Part shown: positions 36,061 through 44,544 of the stretch, in pieces
Numbering within the stretch: the first letter of the stretch is position 1
How the letters are laid out: every line of letters starts with the position of its first letter
From: JBCDKH01 sp964388485
Lineage (GTDB): Bacteria > Planctomycetota > Phycisphaerae > Tepidisphaerales > Tepidisphaeraceae
DNA length: 64,000 nt
Direction of reading: 5' to 3'
NCBI GenBank assembly: GCA_964388485.1
Contig: CAYMAS010000003.1
Coordinates: 92,486 to 156,485 of the forward strand
The notes under the pieces: model-generated
Database searches by the model: none
What the model was told of the DNA's origin: nothing
What the model saw: the letters and a program-made list of their open reading frames with translations, nothing else
Position numbers and translations under genes: made by a program

Positions 36061-36995
36061 CAAACGCCACGTTCCTCCGACAGAGACAGGGACCACTCGG
36101 CTGGCTGCTCGGGTGGATCGACGACTACTTCTTCGGCGCTGACCGGCCTGACGCGTTGTGCATCAGCCGCATGATCTTCTGCGGCTCGCTCTTCCTCTAC
36201 TACACGCTGGCTGAAGATTATCGTGGCTGGCACACCATCGGCGGGACGTTCTATGAACCTACGGGCCTGTACCACCTCCTCTACCAGGCCACCGGCGTCG
36301 TGCCGACGGTGAGCGACGGGTGGACCCTGGTGCTGCAGTGGCTGTGGCGGGGGTCGCTGCTTCTCGCCGCTGTCGGTCTGTTCACGAGGCCGAGCCTTTG
36401 GGTCGCGGTCATCGGGGCCGTTTACTTCCTGGGCCTCAAGGCGTCGTTCGGCAAGGTCAGCCACAGTGAGCCGACGGTGGTCTTCGTCCTGCTGACGCTG
36501 GCCATGTCCCGCTGCAATGTGGCCTGGAGCCTGGATCGACGCCTCGGCCTCGTCGCATCGGCGGGACCATCGGGCCACTTCCGCTGGCCGGTGCGGACGG
36601 TCTGGATCATGGTTGCGATCGTCTTTACCGCGGCGGGTGTGCAGAAGCTCTACTTCGCCGGCTTCGCCTGGGCGTCGCCCGAGTCGTTCACGCCGATGAT
36701 GATGCAGCACTTCTACACGAACGACCCGCCGACCGACATCGCCCTGACCTTGATGTGGTTCGCCCCCTTCGTCTGGTTCGGCGGGCTCGCGACGCTCCTC
36801 GGCGAGTCGCTCTTTCCCCTGGCGCTTATCAATTGGAGGGCCCGGCTCGTCCTCGTGCCGCTGATGTTCGGCATGCAGATGAACATCGCCATTCTGTTCG
36901 GCGTCTACTTCTGGCAGTTCCTGCCCGCCTACGCCTTCTTCGTCCCGTGGGACTGGCTGCTGGCCCGGCGGCGGCGAACGATGGAGTCCGCATGA
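36057..36995 (+). CDS. HTTM-domain (vitamin K-dependent carboxylase-like) membrane protein
   Basis: A 312-residue protein starting at GTG 36057 and overlapping the gene before. It has the HTTM layout: GWIDDYFFGADRPDALCISRMIFCG at the first helix (the SLAxFRI-like start), TGLYHLL, ASFGKVSHSEPTVVFVLL, a mid-protein VWIMVAIVFTAAGVQKLYF with the conserved KL, and GESLFPLALI. At least seven hydrophobic segments are visible. The HTTM fold is shared with gamma-glutamyl carboxylase, but bacterial members have mostly unknown substrates. It overlaps the DCC1 gene by four bases. Confidence 0.88.
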   Translation: MTNATFLRQRQGPLGWLLGWIDDYFFGADRPDALCISRMIFCGSLFLYYTLAEDYRGWHTIGGTFYEPTGLYHLLYQATGVVPTVSDGWTLVLQWLWRGSLLLAAVGLFTRPSLWVAVIGAVYFLGLKASFGKVSHSEPTVVFVLLTLAMSRCNVAWSLDRRLGLVASAGPSGHFRWPVRTVWIMVAIVFTAAGVQKLYFAGFAWASPESFTPMMMQHFYTNDPPTDIALTLMWFAPFVWFGGLATLLGESLFPLALINWRARLVLVPLMFGMQMNIAILFGVYFWQFLPAYAFFVPWDWLLARRRRTMESA

Positions 36996-37429
36996 TCCAA
37001 TTGCCAAGCCTCCAGTCCGACATGCTGCCGATCATGCTCTATGACGGCGAGTGCGGGCTCTGTGACAAGTCGCTCCGCTTCGTCCTCGAACACGAGCAGG
37101 ACGACCGGATGCACTTCACGCCGCTCCAAAGCGACCTGGGTCGCCAGATCCTTACCGCCAACGGGCTCGGCGAGGACTACCGCGACTCGATCCTCCTCAT
37201 CGACGCCGCCGGCAAGCTCCACACCCACAGCGACGCCGCCCTCAAGATCGCCCGATACCTCCAATCGCCGTACCACCGCCTGGGTTGGTTCCGTGTCGTC
37301 CCCAGCGGCCTGCGCGACGTCGTCTATCGCTTCGTCGCCGCCATCCGCATCCAGGTCTTCGGCACTGCCGACGCGTCGACGACCTGTTCACTACTCCCAC
37401 CCGAGCAGCGGAAGCGAATCCATCTGTAG
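36992..37429 (+). CDS. DCC1-like thiol-disulfide oxidoreductase family protein (DUF393)
   Basis: A 145-residue thioredoxin-fold protein. The DUF393 signature MLYDGECGLCDKSLRFVL holds the CxxC motif; others are FTPLQSDLGRQIL, SILLIDAAGKLHTHSDAAL, and LRDVVYRFVAAIR. It has no signal peptide, so it is probably cytoplasmic or membrane-associated. Start ATG 36992 overlaps the HTTM stop (ATGA), showing translational coupling. DCC1 proteins often occur with HTTM proteins, which suggests that they act together, perhaps in redox recycling; this is inference. Confidence 0.92.
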   Translation: MIQLPSLQSDMLPIMLYDGECGLCDKSLRFVLEHEQDDRMHFTPLQSDLGRQILTANGLGEDYRDSILLIDAAGKLHTHSDAALKIARYLQSPYHRLGWFRVVPSGLRDVVYRFVAAIRIQVFGTADASTTCSLLPPEQRKRIHL

Positions 37430-37744
37430 ACACGAGGCCGCGGCACCGCGCTGCGAGCCGGCGGCCGCCGAGGGTTGATGATGATGCTGGCCGATTTTCT
37501 CCGCGCTCCGCGTGGAGCGCTTCATCAACCGCCTCATCCTCATTTGGCCACGCTGGCGGGGGTCGGCGGCGACAACGCGCTCCACGTGGAGCGCCCAACC
37601 CCTCGCCGCGGCGATCATCGGCGTTCCGCCGGCGTCGACCTTGTGCACGAATCAGACGTTTCGGATCGCTTCGAGGTCCCGGCGGCGGTCGAAACCGTGC
37701 AAATTCTAAACGCTCTCGCCGACGAGGAACGAGCGAGTGCCCGA
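37430..37744. other. 315-bp intergenic region with two near-identical palindromes
   Basis: No credible gene. The palindromes GCGCTCC-GCGT-GGAGCGC (37503-37520) and GCGCTCC-ACGT-GGAGCGC (37577-37594) are 74 bases apart. The flanking sequence is GC-rich. They lie between convergent genes (DCC1 and ldhA), so a promoter operator is unlikely. They could be copies of a small repeat or RNA hairpins. Confidence 0.6.
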
Positions 37745-38734
37745 CTAAGCCGAAACTTCGTTCTCGCTCGCTCCGCCTTCGGCGAAGTTCGTCAGATTGC
37801 CGATCGTCGTCTCGGCGATGTTCGTCAATGCCTCGCGGGTGAAGAACGCCTGGTGCCCGGTCACGAGCACGTTCGGGAACGTCAACAGCCTCGCAAAGGT
37901 GTCATCGTCCATGATGCTGCCGCTGCGGTCTTCAAAAAAGAGGCCGTCTTCCTCTTCGTAGACGTCGAGCCCGAGCGAACCGATGCGGCGACGCTTGAGG
38001 GCGGCGATGACGGCGTCCGTGTCGACTAACCCGCCGCGGCTGGTGTTGATGAGCATCACGTCGTCCTTCATCAACTCGATCGCCCGCGCGTCGATCACGT
38101 GGTGCGTCTCCTTCATCAGCGGCAGGTGCAGCGTGATGACGTCGCTCTGGCGGAACAGGTCGTCCATGTCGACGTACGTCACGCCCAGCCGCTTCATGTC
38201 GTCGTCCTGCTGCACGTCGAAGGCGACCACGTCCATGCCGAAACCGTGGAGGATTCGACACGCCGCCTGGCCGATCTTGCCGGTGCCGAGAACGCCCGCC
38301 GTCTTGCCCTTCATCTCGAACCCGACGAGTCCGTCGAGGGCGAAGTTGCCTTCACGCACGCGGTTGTAGGCCTTGTAGAGCTTGCGGTTGAGCCCGAGCA
38401 TGAGCGCCACCGCGTGCTCCGCCACGCCCGCCGGCGCGTACGCCGGGACGCGGGCGACCTTGATGCCCAACTCCTTGGCCGCATCGAGGTCGACGTTGTT
38501 GTACCCGGCACATCGCATCGCCACGTACTTCGTCCCACTACCGGCCAGTTGCCTCAGCACGTCGCGATCGAGCACGTCGCTGACGAAGGCGCAGACGCCA
38601 TCGAACCCGTCCGCCAGCGGCGCGGTCTCGGCCGTGAGTCGCGGCTCGAAAAAGCTCAGCTCGTGCCGCCCCGCGTTAGCGGCGTCGAGGAACTGACGGT
38701 CATACGGCTTGCTGTTGAAGACGGCCACGTTCAT
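37745..38734 (-). CDS. D-lactate dehydrogenase / 2-hydroxyacid dehydrogenase (LdhA-like)
   Basis: A 329-residue D-isomer-specific dehydrogenase. The N-terminal catalytic domain has MNVAVFNSKPYDRQFLDAA and YVAMRCAGYNNVDL with the substrate-binding region. The NAD-binding domain has GVLGTGKIGQAACRIL. The catalytic triad parts are visible: NTSRGGLVDT with Arg, YEEEDGLFFEDRSG with Glu, and GHQAFFTREAL with His. The YNNVD and FFEDRS patterns match fermentative D-lactate dehydrogenases (pyruvate + NADH to D-lactate). It is transcribed alone. Confidence 0.95.
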   Translation of the reverse strand: MNVAVFNSKPYDRQFLDAANAGRHELSFFEPRLTAETAPLADGFDGVCAFVSDVLDRDVLRQLAGSGTKYVAMRCAGYNNVDLDAAKELGIKVARVPAYAPAGVAEHAVALMLGLNRKLYKAYNRVREGNFALDGLVGFEMKGKTAGVLGTGKIGQAACRILHGFGMDVVAFDVQQDDDMKRLGVTYVDMDDLFRQSDVITLHLPLMKETHHVIDARAIELMKDDVMLINTSRGGLVDTDAVIAALKRRRIGSLGLDVYEEEDGLFFEDRSGSIMDDDTFARLLTFPNVLVTGHQAFFTREALTNIAETTIGNLTNFAEGGASENEVSA

Positions 38735-38781
38735 GCCGCGAGATTACGCACCGACGTGCAGCTTCCTCTGAGACAACAGGG

Positions 38782-38856
38782 CGCACATCGAGCCGCTGCT
38801 TCGCACATCGAGCCGCTGCTTCGCACATTGAGCCGCTGCTTCGCACATTGAGCCGC
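38782..38856. repeat. 20-bp tandem repeat abutting the MITE-like element
   Basis: Three full copies and one partial copy of CGCACATYGAGCCGCTGCTT (Y = C in the first two, T in the later ones) start at 38782, 38802, 38822 and 38842. The last unit runs straight into the left terminal repeat of element B, sharing TTGAGCCGC. This looks like tandem duplication of the element border. Confidence 0.88.
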
Positions 38857-39010
38857 GGACCCACGGTCCGCCGGTCTGACGAGCTTCCTAGCAACGGGAT
38901 CAACCGCCTCCCGGTAGCCGGCTTCCGCTTCGTGATCCGGTTTCCGGGAAGTGAGGCTTCCTTGTGCCGATTCAACTCGTCAGACCGGCGGACCGTGGGT
39001 CCGCGGCTCA
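38849..39010. mobile_element. MITE-like element with perfect ~35-bp terminal inverted repeats (copy B)
   Basis: The left end TGAGCCGCGGACCCACGGTC continues for 35 bases and is exactly mirrored at 38976-39010. The 90-bp interior has no ORF and is similar to copy A at 16558-16729. It ends about 75 bases before mqnC. The perfect terminal repeats mean that this copy is younger or better preserved than copy A. Confidence 0.9.
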
Positions 39011-39084
39011 GGGCAGTCACGAGTCGCTTCAACTCGGGTGAAAGTCCCGACCCTAGACGTCGTTTCAGCGTAGTCTGAAATGAC

Positions 39085-40542
39085 ATGAGCTACGTCCCGA
39101 CTTTCGATGTCGATGCCGTCGTCCGCGGCGAAGTCCGGCTGAGTGATCAGCAGGCGATGGAGCTGTACCAGCAGGCTGACCTGACCGACCTGGGCGATCT
39201 GGCGATGCAGATCGTCGACCGCCGGCATCCGGAGGACTACCGAACTTACATCGTCGACCGCAACATCAACTACACGAACGTCTGCACCAGCAAGTGCACG
39301 TTCTGCGGCTTCCGTCGCGACCACGACGACCACGACAGCTACACCCTCACCCACGCTCAGATCGGCAAGAAGATCGAGGAGCTCCTCGCCATCGGCGGGA
39401 CGCAGATCCTCATGCAGGGCGGCATGAACGACGCGCTGCCGATGGAGTTCTACATCGACTTGCTGACCTTCATCCGGCGGGAGTATCCGACGATCCACAT
39501 CCACGCGTTCAGCCCGCCCGAGTTCATCGAGTTCGAGCGGTTCTGGGGCATGGATGTCCGCGAGATCCTCAAGCGGTTCGTCGATGCCGGCCTGATGACA
39601 ATCCCCGGCGGCGGGGGCGAAATCTTCCCCGAACGCGTTCGCGACAAGATCGGGCACATCAAGGCCAGTGCCGACGACTGGATGCGCGTCATGCGGGTCG
39701 CGCATGAGGAGGGCGTCGGCAGTTCGTGCACGATGATGATGGGGCACATCGAGACGACGCCCGAGCGGATCGAGCACATGAACCGCCTGCGGCTGATGCA
39801 GGACTACGCCCGTGGACTGGCCGGCGAGGTCGATCTGGACGAAGCCCAGGCGGCGGCCGAGGCACACATGCCGGGCGTCTTTGCGAAGTCGCCGCGGCCG
39901 AAGACGTGGAGCGAGACGCCCGGTCGCTACGGCGCGTTCATCCACTGGCCGTTCCAGCGGGAGAACGTCCCGCTGGGCCGGGCCAAGGAGTACGACCCGA
40001 CCATCCACGGCGACTTCGACGCGATGGAGCATCCCGACGTCGCCAAGGGCCGGATCGTGCGGAGTGCCGGTGCGACGGAGTACCTGCGCATGCTCGCCAT
40101 CGCCCGGCTCTACTTCGACAACATCACGAACTTGCAGAGCAGCTGGGTCACGATGGGCCCGAAGGTCGGGCAGCTGGCGCTCTTCTACGGCGCCAACGAC
40201 ATGGGCGGGGCGATGATGGAGGAGAACGTCGTCTCGGCCGCGGGCACGACGTACGACCTGGGTGTTCGTGAGCTATGCCGTCTCATCCGCGACGCCGGCT
40301 ACGTGCCCGCTCAACGCGACCAGTACTACAACGTCCTGCAGCGTTGGGACGGCGACGACGCGCCCGACCTGGTGCCCTTGGCCGACCCGCCGACGCGGAA
40401 GGTCGGCAAGCTCGACGACAAGACCTGGATCGGCGCTGCCCCGGGTCTGGATGACGTCAGCGTGCCTCAAATCACCGGCGAAGCCGACGGCCGCGACGTG
40501 AGCCGCCGGCTGCAATTGACGGTGTTGGGCGACGGGCGTTAG
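39085..40542 (+). CDS. mqnC: Cyclic dehypoxanthinyl futalosine synthase (radical SAM), enlarged
   Basis: A 485-residue radical SAM enzyme of the futalosine menaquinone pathway. The cluster motif is CTSKCTFCGF, preceded by VDRNINYTNV. Other MqnC marks are ILMQGGMNDALPMEFY, HAFSPPEFIEFERF, TIPGGGGEIFPERVRDKI, MMMGHIETTPERIEHMNRL, FIHWPFQRENVPL and GPKVGQLALFYGANDMGG. Usual MqnC proteins are about 360-400 residues. The extra length is an insertion of about 45 residues around 245-290 and a C-terminal extension of about 60. It makes cyclic DHFL for menaquinone synthesis. No other mqn gene is in the window. Confidence 0.93.
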   Translation: MSYVPTFDVDAVVRGEVRLSDQQAMELYQQADLTDLGDLAMQIVDRRHPEDYRTYIVDRNINYTNVCTSKCTFCGFRRDHDDHDSYTLTHAQIGKKIEELLAIGGTQILMQGGMNDALPMEFYIDLLTFIRREYPTIHIHAFSPPEFIEFERFWGMDVREILKRFVDAGLMTIPGGGGEIFPERVRDKIGHIKASADDWMRVMRVAHEEGVGSSCTMMMGHIETTPERIEHMNRLRLMQDYARGLAGEVDLDEAQAAAEAHMPGVFAKSPRPKTWSETPGRYGAFIHWPFQRENVPLGRAKEYDPTIHGDFDAMEHPDVAKGRIVRSAGATEYLRMLAIARLYFDNITNLQSSWVTMGPKVGQLALFYGANDMGGAMMEENVVSAAGTTYDLGVRELCRLIRDAGYVPAQRDQYYNVLQRWDGDDAPDLVPLADPPTRKVGKLDDKTWIGAAPGLDDVSVPQITGEADGRDVSRRLQLTVLGDGR

Positions 40543-40584
40543 GTCGCGAAGAAAGCTGGCGAGACTGATGATCCGCTAAGCCAC

Positions 40585-41295
40585 TTATTTCCGCCGCAAG
40601 AGACCGAAGCCGGCGAGTCCACAGAGCATTCCGAGCGTCGCCGGCTCGGGTACGGTGCCGACCGCCAACTGCCAGCTCCAGTCAAATTCGCTGATGCGGT
40701 TGGAGGTATTGGCACTCGCATTGAGGAAGAGGTCGATCCTATGAGTTCCCGTAGATAAGACACCGGAGCTAACGCCGGCGTTTCCGCCGCTCGGCGTGAG
40801 GTAGGCCCCGCTGAAAAACTGATTCTGGCCGGCCACGACGAACGGAATGGGTTCTGAAGATGTGAAGTCGAAGAAAATCCCGTCTGCACCTTCAGTCTCC
40901 GTATCCGTCTGGACGTTCACGAAACCGTCAACGCCCGGATCAACGACTGCTGATCCCGAAGCATCAATCGTGATAAGATATCCGATAGGTCCGGCACTAT
41001 TGCTCGCAGAGAATGACTCGACCTGAAAGACGAAGCTGGTCAGTGCTCGAACCCCTCCGCCGACTGCTCCGCTGGAACTGCTGCCGCCACCAACGACCAA
41101 CGTATCGCCGAAGTTGAAGGAGTCTGTGCCGCGAGAGATGACAGCTTCATTGGTGCCGATCGTGGCATTACCAAGCGAGCCGACCGCGCCATCCGTGACA
41201 ACAAGATCTATGGCCTCTGCTGACGTAGCCGAGGCAGCTACGGCCAGAAAAGATGCTGCACTTGTCACTCTGATGCTACTTGATAAGATCCCCAT
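40585..41295 (-). CDS. PEP-CTERM sorting domain protein
   Basis: A 236-residue exported protein with a signal peptide (ASFLAVAASATSAEA). The body is Ser/Gly/Thr-rich and beta-like (VVGGGSSSSGAVGGGVRAL), with no enzyme motif. The C-terminus is a textbook PEP-CTERM signal: VPEPATLGMLCGLAGFGLL followed by RRK. The family is processed by exosortase and delivered to the surface or extracellular matrix. It lies 43 bases downstream of the protein kinase gene on the same strand, so it may be co-transcribed. Confidence 0.9.
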   Translation of the reverse strand: MGILSSSIRVTSAASFLAVAASATSAEAIDLVVTDGAVGSLGNATIGTNEAVISRGTDSFNFGDTLVVGGGSSSSGAVGGGVRALTSFVFQVESFSASNSAGPIGYLITIDASGSAVVDPGVDGFVNVQTDTETEGADGIFFDFTSSEPIPFVVAGQNQFFSGAYLTPSGGNAGVSSGVLSTGTHRIDLFLNASANTSNRISEFDWSWQLAVGTVPEPATLGMLCGLAGFGLLRRK

Positions 41296-41338
41296 GGTGG
41301 TGCCACCGTCACAAAGCCTGCTTCACTTGTCAAGGCTT

Positions 41339-43546
41339 TTATTTGCCTCCCGGAATTGACGATAGATTCACTGGCTGGCGAGATTCAAGCCAACGACGCC
41401 ATGCGGTTGCGTCGGATGTGAGCCCGGCGACGTCGGCGACCTCTGCCGCCTCCGCGGCAAGCAAGGAGCGTCGCGTCGCCACGGCTGGTTCATCCGCCAA
41501 CGAGTCGAACATTAAGTCGATTCCGCGAGATACATCGATGAGTGGAATCGGATCGATGGCGTCTTCATCACTTTGAGCACCGTTCGTAGCAAGCAAGAAA
41601 AACCAGGAATCGATGATCTCAAGCGTACGCCAGTGCCGAGCGGAGAATCGTTCGATCATGCGTGGTACCAGATTCGAGTACGCTGCATGTGCTTCGGCGT
41701 GACGCTTGAGACGGTGGAGCACTTTGGCCTCCTCGCTTTCGATCTCGAGGAGCAGACCCGGGAACTGCGATGCTGCCGGATCTGCCCTCAACACTGCTAG
41801 CTTCGCGAGAGCTGTCTCGAGCGCCTTCGTCGGATCGATAAGTCCATCGACTGGTTTGCCTCCCGATGCGATCGCTCGCTCTATGTGTAATTGTGCCTGA
41901 TCGAAGCGAGCCTGCTCTCGCAGGAGGGCAGACTGCGCATCGTCGCCGACCTTCGCATCGATGACGGCTTGGTATAGCTCATTCGCTCGCTCGAGCTGTG
42001 CCAGCCGGTCCGGCAGCGGACGATCGCTGCCGCCGTTCTTGAGAGCGCTCGCCAGCTGGAAGCGTGCGAGGCGTAGGTTCGAGTCTGTTGGTCCGGCCGC
42101 GAGCAGCCGTCGCTCGATCATTGCCAGTTCTTCAACAGCAGCTTCTTCCCCACGCCGCCAACCTGGGATCGTCCGTGCCAGTGCCAGTTCAAGCTCGAAG
42201 GCCGTTCCGAAATTGGCGTTCTCTGTGAGATCAGCGGCTCGATTGAGGTGTTTCTCGGCGTGCTCGAGCTGCCCGAGTGCGACCAGCGCATCGCCGAAGA
42301 TCTTCCGGGTCCGCGCCTCACCAGCGGGATCAAGGGCCGCATCTGCGAAAAAGGACTCCGCCGAACTGTTGAGTGTTTCAGCAAGGTTGACACGCCCATC
42401 AGTCGCCGACGGCACGAGCTCCACGTTAAGAAAGCTGCCCATCGCGTCAGCAACGCGGGCTTGCTGAGCCTCGCGGACGCGCGCACTTTCCAGCCGGCTG
42501 AAGGCGAAGCCCGAGACTGCCGCACCAATGACCAGGACAACGAACGTCGCGATCACGCCGCCGACGAGGGCCTTGTTCCGCGTAGCAAACTTCTTCGCGG
42601 TGTACCAGGGGCTCGGCGCGCGGGCGGCGATCGGCTGGTCATCGAGTGACCGGCGAAGGTCACTGGCGAAACTGGCCGCAGCGTCGTACCGCCGATCACG
42701 ATGTTTTGAAGTCGCCTTAGTGAAGATTGTCTCCAGGTCGCCACGCAGGCCCGTCGAGATGGTGCTCAAGCGAGTCGGCTCGGCCTCGACGATCTTGCGG
42801 ACCGCTGCGTGCACGGGCAGGCCGACGACCTCGATCGGCAGTTGGCCGGTGAGCAGTTCGAAGCCGATGACACCCAATGCATAGACGTCGCTCAGGGCGT
42901 CGACCTCCCCCACCAGCCCCGCCGCCTGCTCGGGTGACATGTAACCGATCGTGCCGATGACATCGCCCGCGGCCGTTTCACGGGTGATGCGTGTCTCCTC
43001 GGTGCTGATCAAGCGGGCGATGCCGAAGTCGAGGATTTTGGGCTGGCCGTCACCCGTGACGAGAATGTTTCCGGGCTTCAGGTCACGGTGAATAACGCCC
43101 TTCTGGTGAGCGTGCTGCACCGCTCGACAGATTGCGATCAGGATCTCGAGGCGTCGTTCCCGAGGCGGGTCGAGTCGGCCGACCCACCGGTCGAGTGTCT
43201 CCCCCTCAACGTACTCCATCACGAAGAATGGCTGCTTCGTCGCCGGGTCAATCCCCGCCTGAAACACCTTGGCTATACCGTCGTGGTTCAGGCGGGCCAG
43301 CGCCTCGATCTCCAGTTCGAATCGTCGTCGTAGGCCGGGGGCTTGAATGTCCTCGCGAATCAGTTTGAGCGCCACGCGGCGGTAAGGATGCTCCTGCTCG
43401 GCCTCCCACACCTGGCCCATGCCGCCCTGGGCGATGAGGCGAAGTCGCCGGAAGCCGGCGATGGACGCGTGCTGCTTCGACACTTGATCGCCGTGCCGCC
43501 TACGCGTCATCTCGGGCGACGCACCTTCAAGGGTCATGTCTGTCAT
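41339..43546 (-). CDS. Serine/threonine protein kinase with a helical C-terminal sensor region
   Basis: A 735-residue PknB-type kinase. The kinase domain is about 32-295: glycine loop IAQGGMGQVWEA, VALKLI with the ATP lysine, HRDLKPGNIL, DFGIARLI, GTIGYMSPEQAAG and DVYALGVI. A single transmembrane helix at about 325-347 (VIATFVVLVIGAAVSGFAF) is followed by a 380-residue exported alpha-helical, TPR-like region (QLEHAEKHLNRAADL). This layout is common in planctomycetes. The start is ATG 43546, or ATG 43537. Targets are unknown. Confidence 0.94.
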   Translation of the reverse strand: MTDMTLEGASPEMTRRRHGDQVSKQHASIAGFRRLRLIAQGGMGQVWEAEQEHPYRRVALKLIREDIQAPGLRRRFELEIEALARLNHDGIAKVFQAGIDPATKQPFFVMEYVEGETLDRWVGRLDPPRERRLEILIAICRAVQHAHQKGVIHRDLKPGNILVTGDGQPKILDFGIARLISTEETRITRETAAGDVIGTIGYMSPEQAAGLVGEVDALSDVYALGVIGFELLTGQLPIEVVGLPVHAAVRKIVEAEPTRLSTISTGLRGDLETIFTKATSKHRDRRYDAAASFASDLRRSLDDQPIAARAPSPWYTAKKFATRNKALVGGVIATFVVLVIGAAVSGFAFSRLESARVREAQQARVADAMGSFLNVELVPSATDGRVNLAETLNSSAESFFADAALDPAGEARTRKIFGDALVALGQLEHAEKHLNRAADLTENANFGTAFELELALARTIPGWRRGEEAAVEELAMIERRLLAAGPTDSNLRLARFQLASALKNGGSDRPLPDRLAQLERANELYQAVIDAKVGDDAQSALLREQARFDQAQLHIERAIASGGKPVDGLIDPTKALETALAKLAVLRADPAASQFPGLLLEIESEEAKVLHRLKRHAEAHAAYSNLVPRMIERFSARHWRTLEIIDSWFFLLATNGAQSDEDAIDPIPLIDVSRGIDLMFDSLADEPAVATRRSLLAAEAAEVADVAGLTSDATAWRRWLESRQPVNLSSIPGGK

Positions 43547-43626
43547 GTCGAATTCCCCGTGCTAGACCGAATCGGCATCTTCTTGCGGCAGAACCGTCTG
43601 TCAAGGGTGTGCGTTAGCATCGGGCC

Positions 43627-44037
43627 GTGAGCACAAGCCGCCGAGACCCCAAACCCTGCCAGCAGTGCGGCCGCGTGATCGAGTGGCGGAAGAAGTGGGA
43701 GCGGGATTGGGCCAACGTCCGCTACTGCTCCGACGCCTGCCGCCGTGACGCCAGGCGGAAGGACCCGACGGACGCGGCGTTGGAGCGGGCGATCCTCGAC
43801 CTGCTCGCCGGCCGCCAACGCGACGCCACCATCTGCCCCAGCGAGGCCGCCAAAAGGGTCCGGCCCGACGCTTGGCGAGACCTGATGGAACCCGCCCGCC
43901 GCGCCGCCCGCCGGCTGGTGGTCCGCGGCGAGATCGAGGTCACGCAGGGCGGCCGCGTCGTCGACCCGTCGACCGCGAAGGGGCCGATCCGGCTACGGCG
44001 GCGGCAAGGTCATTCTTGCTTCAACAGGTCTACCTGA
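43627..44037 (+). CDS. DUF2256 and DUF3253 domain-containing protein
   Basis: A 136-residue protein starting at GTG 43627. The N-terminal zinc-binding DUF2256 part reads KPCQQCGRVIEWRKKWERDW, then VRYCSDACRR, with two Cys pairs. The remaining part, DAALERAILDLLAGR, CPSEAAKRVRPDAWRDLME and EIEVTQGGRVVDP, is a winged-helix-like DUF3253. The two domains are often fused. DUF2256 resembles zinc knuckles; the role may be nucleic-acid binding. The last 28 bases overlap the convergent Mrr-N-like gene. Confidence 0.9.
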   Translation: MSTSRRDPKPCQQCGRVIEWRKKWERDWANVRYCSDACRRDARRKDPTDAALERAILDLLAGRQRDATICPSEAAKRVRPDAWRDLMEPARRAARRLVVRGEIEVTQGGRVVDPSTAKGPIRLRRRQGHSCFNRST

Positions 44038-44465
44038 ACGTCGCCGTCCACTTGGAACAGCGTGATCGGACGATCTATGGCAGTCCGAGTTTCCTCCTTC
44101 AGAGCGTCACGCGACCGCTCACTTTCCCAAAGCACCGCCCGACTATGTGGCGGAAGGTCTTGTTCTTGTAGGTGAGGCTTATAGGAGTAGCCTCCCCGGA
44201 TGGAACCGATGTGCAGCTTTCGATTCCAAGGATCGACCGCGACGACAACGTCGTCCACATCCATCTCGTCAAAGAAAGACCAAAGTTGCTTCGCCTGCTG
44301 CGGACGGCTGCGGCCCTCATCGGCTTCAAATGCTCGCTTGAACGATTCGAAGCCATCGAAATCCTTCAGATCCCTGTTAAAGTTCCAACTGACGCCCACT
44401 TCACCTTCAAGGAAGTGGTCGATGAGATTACCGCCGTCAGCACGGATGATCCAGGTCTTTGGCAT
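44010..44465 (-). CDS. Free-standing Mrr N-terminal-like (EVE/PUA-like) domain protein
   Basis: A 151-residue protein whose sequence follows the N-terminal domain of Mrr-like restriction systems: KTWIIRADGGNLIDHFLE, VGVSWN, QAKQLWSFFDEMDVDDVVVA, the DPWNRKLHIGSIRGGYSY strand-turn-strand, and SRAVLWESERSRDALKEETR, then ITLFQVDGDV. In full-length relatives this is followed by a PD-(D/E)XK nuclease; here the protein stops. It might read modified DNA or be a remnant of a restriction gene. Local GC content is lower than in the neighbours. Confidence 0.72.
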   Translation of the reverse strand: MPKTWIIRADGGNLIDHFLEGEVGVSWNFNRDLKDFDGFESFKRAFEADEGRSRPQQAKQLWSFFDEMDVDDVVVAVDPWNRKLHIGSIRGGYSYKPHLQEQDLPPHSRAVLWESERSRDALKEETRTAIDRPITLFQVDGDVQVDLLKQE

Positions 44466-44544
44466 TCCTGAATTATAGCAGCACCGTCTTCGCCCATGGG
44501 CTCCCGAAGCTTCGTGCTCCTGGCAGGGTCTTCACGATCGAACG

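Noticed and set aside
37512..37709. Small plus-strand open frame between the DCC1 gene and the lactate dehydrogenase gene
   Set aside because: It spans the palindromic repeats, is Arg/Ser-rich, and has no ribosome-binding site or family motif.
38782..38856. CRISPR array
   Set aside because: The 20-bp units are directly adjacent with no unique spacers and no cas genes nearby.
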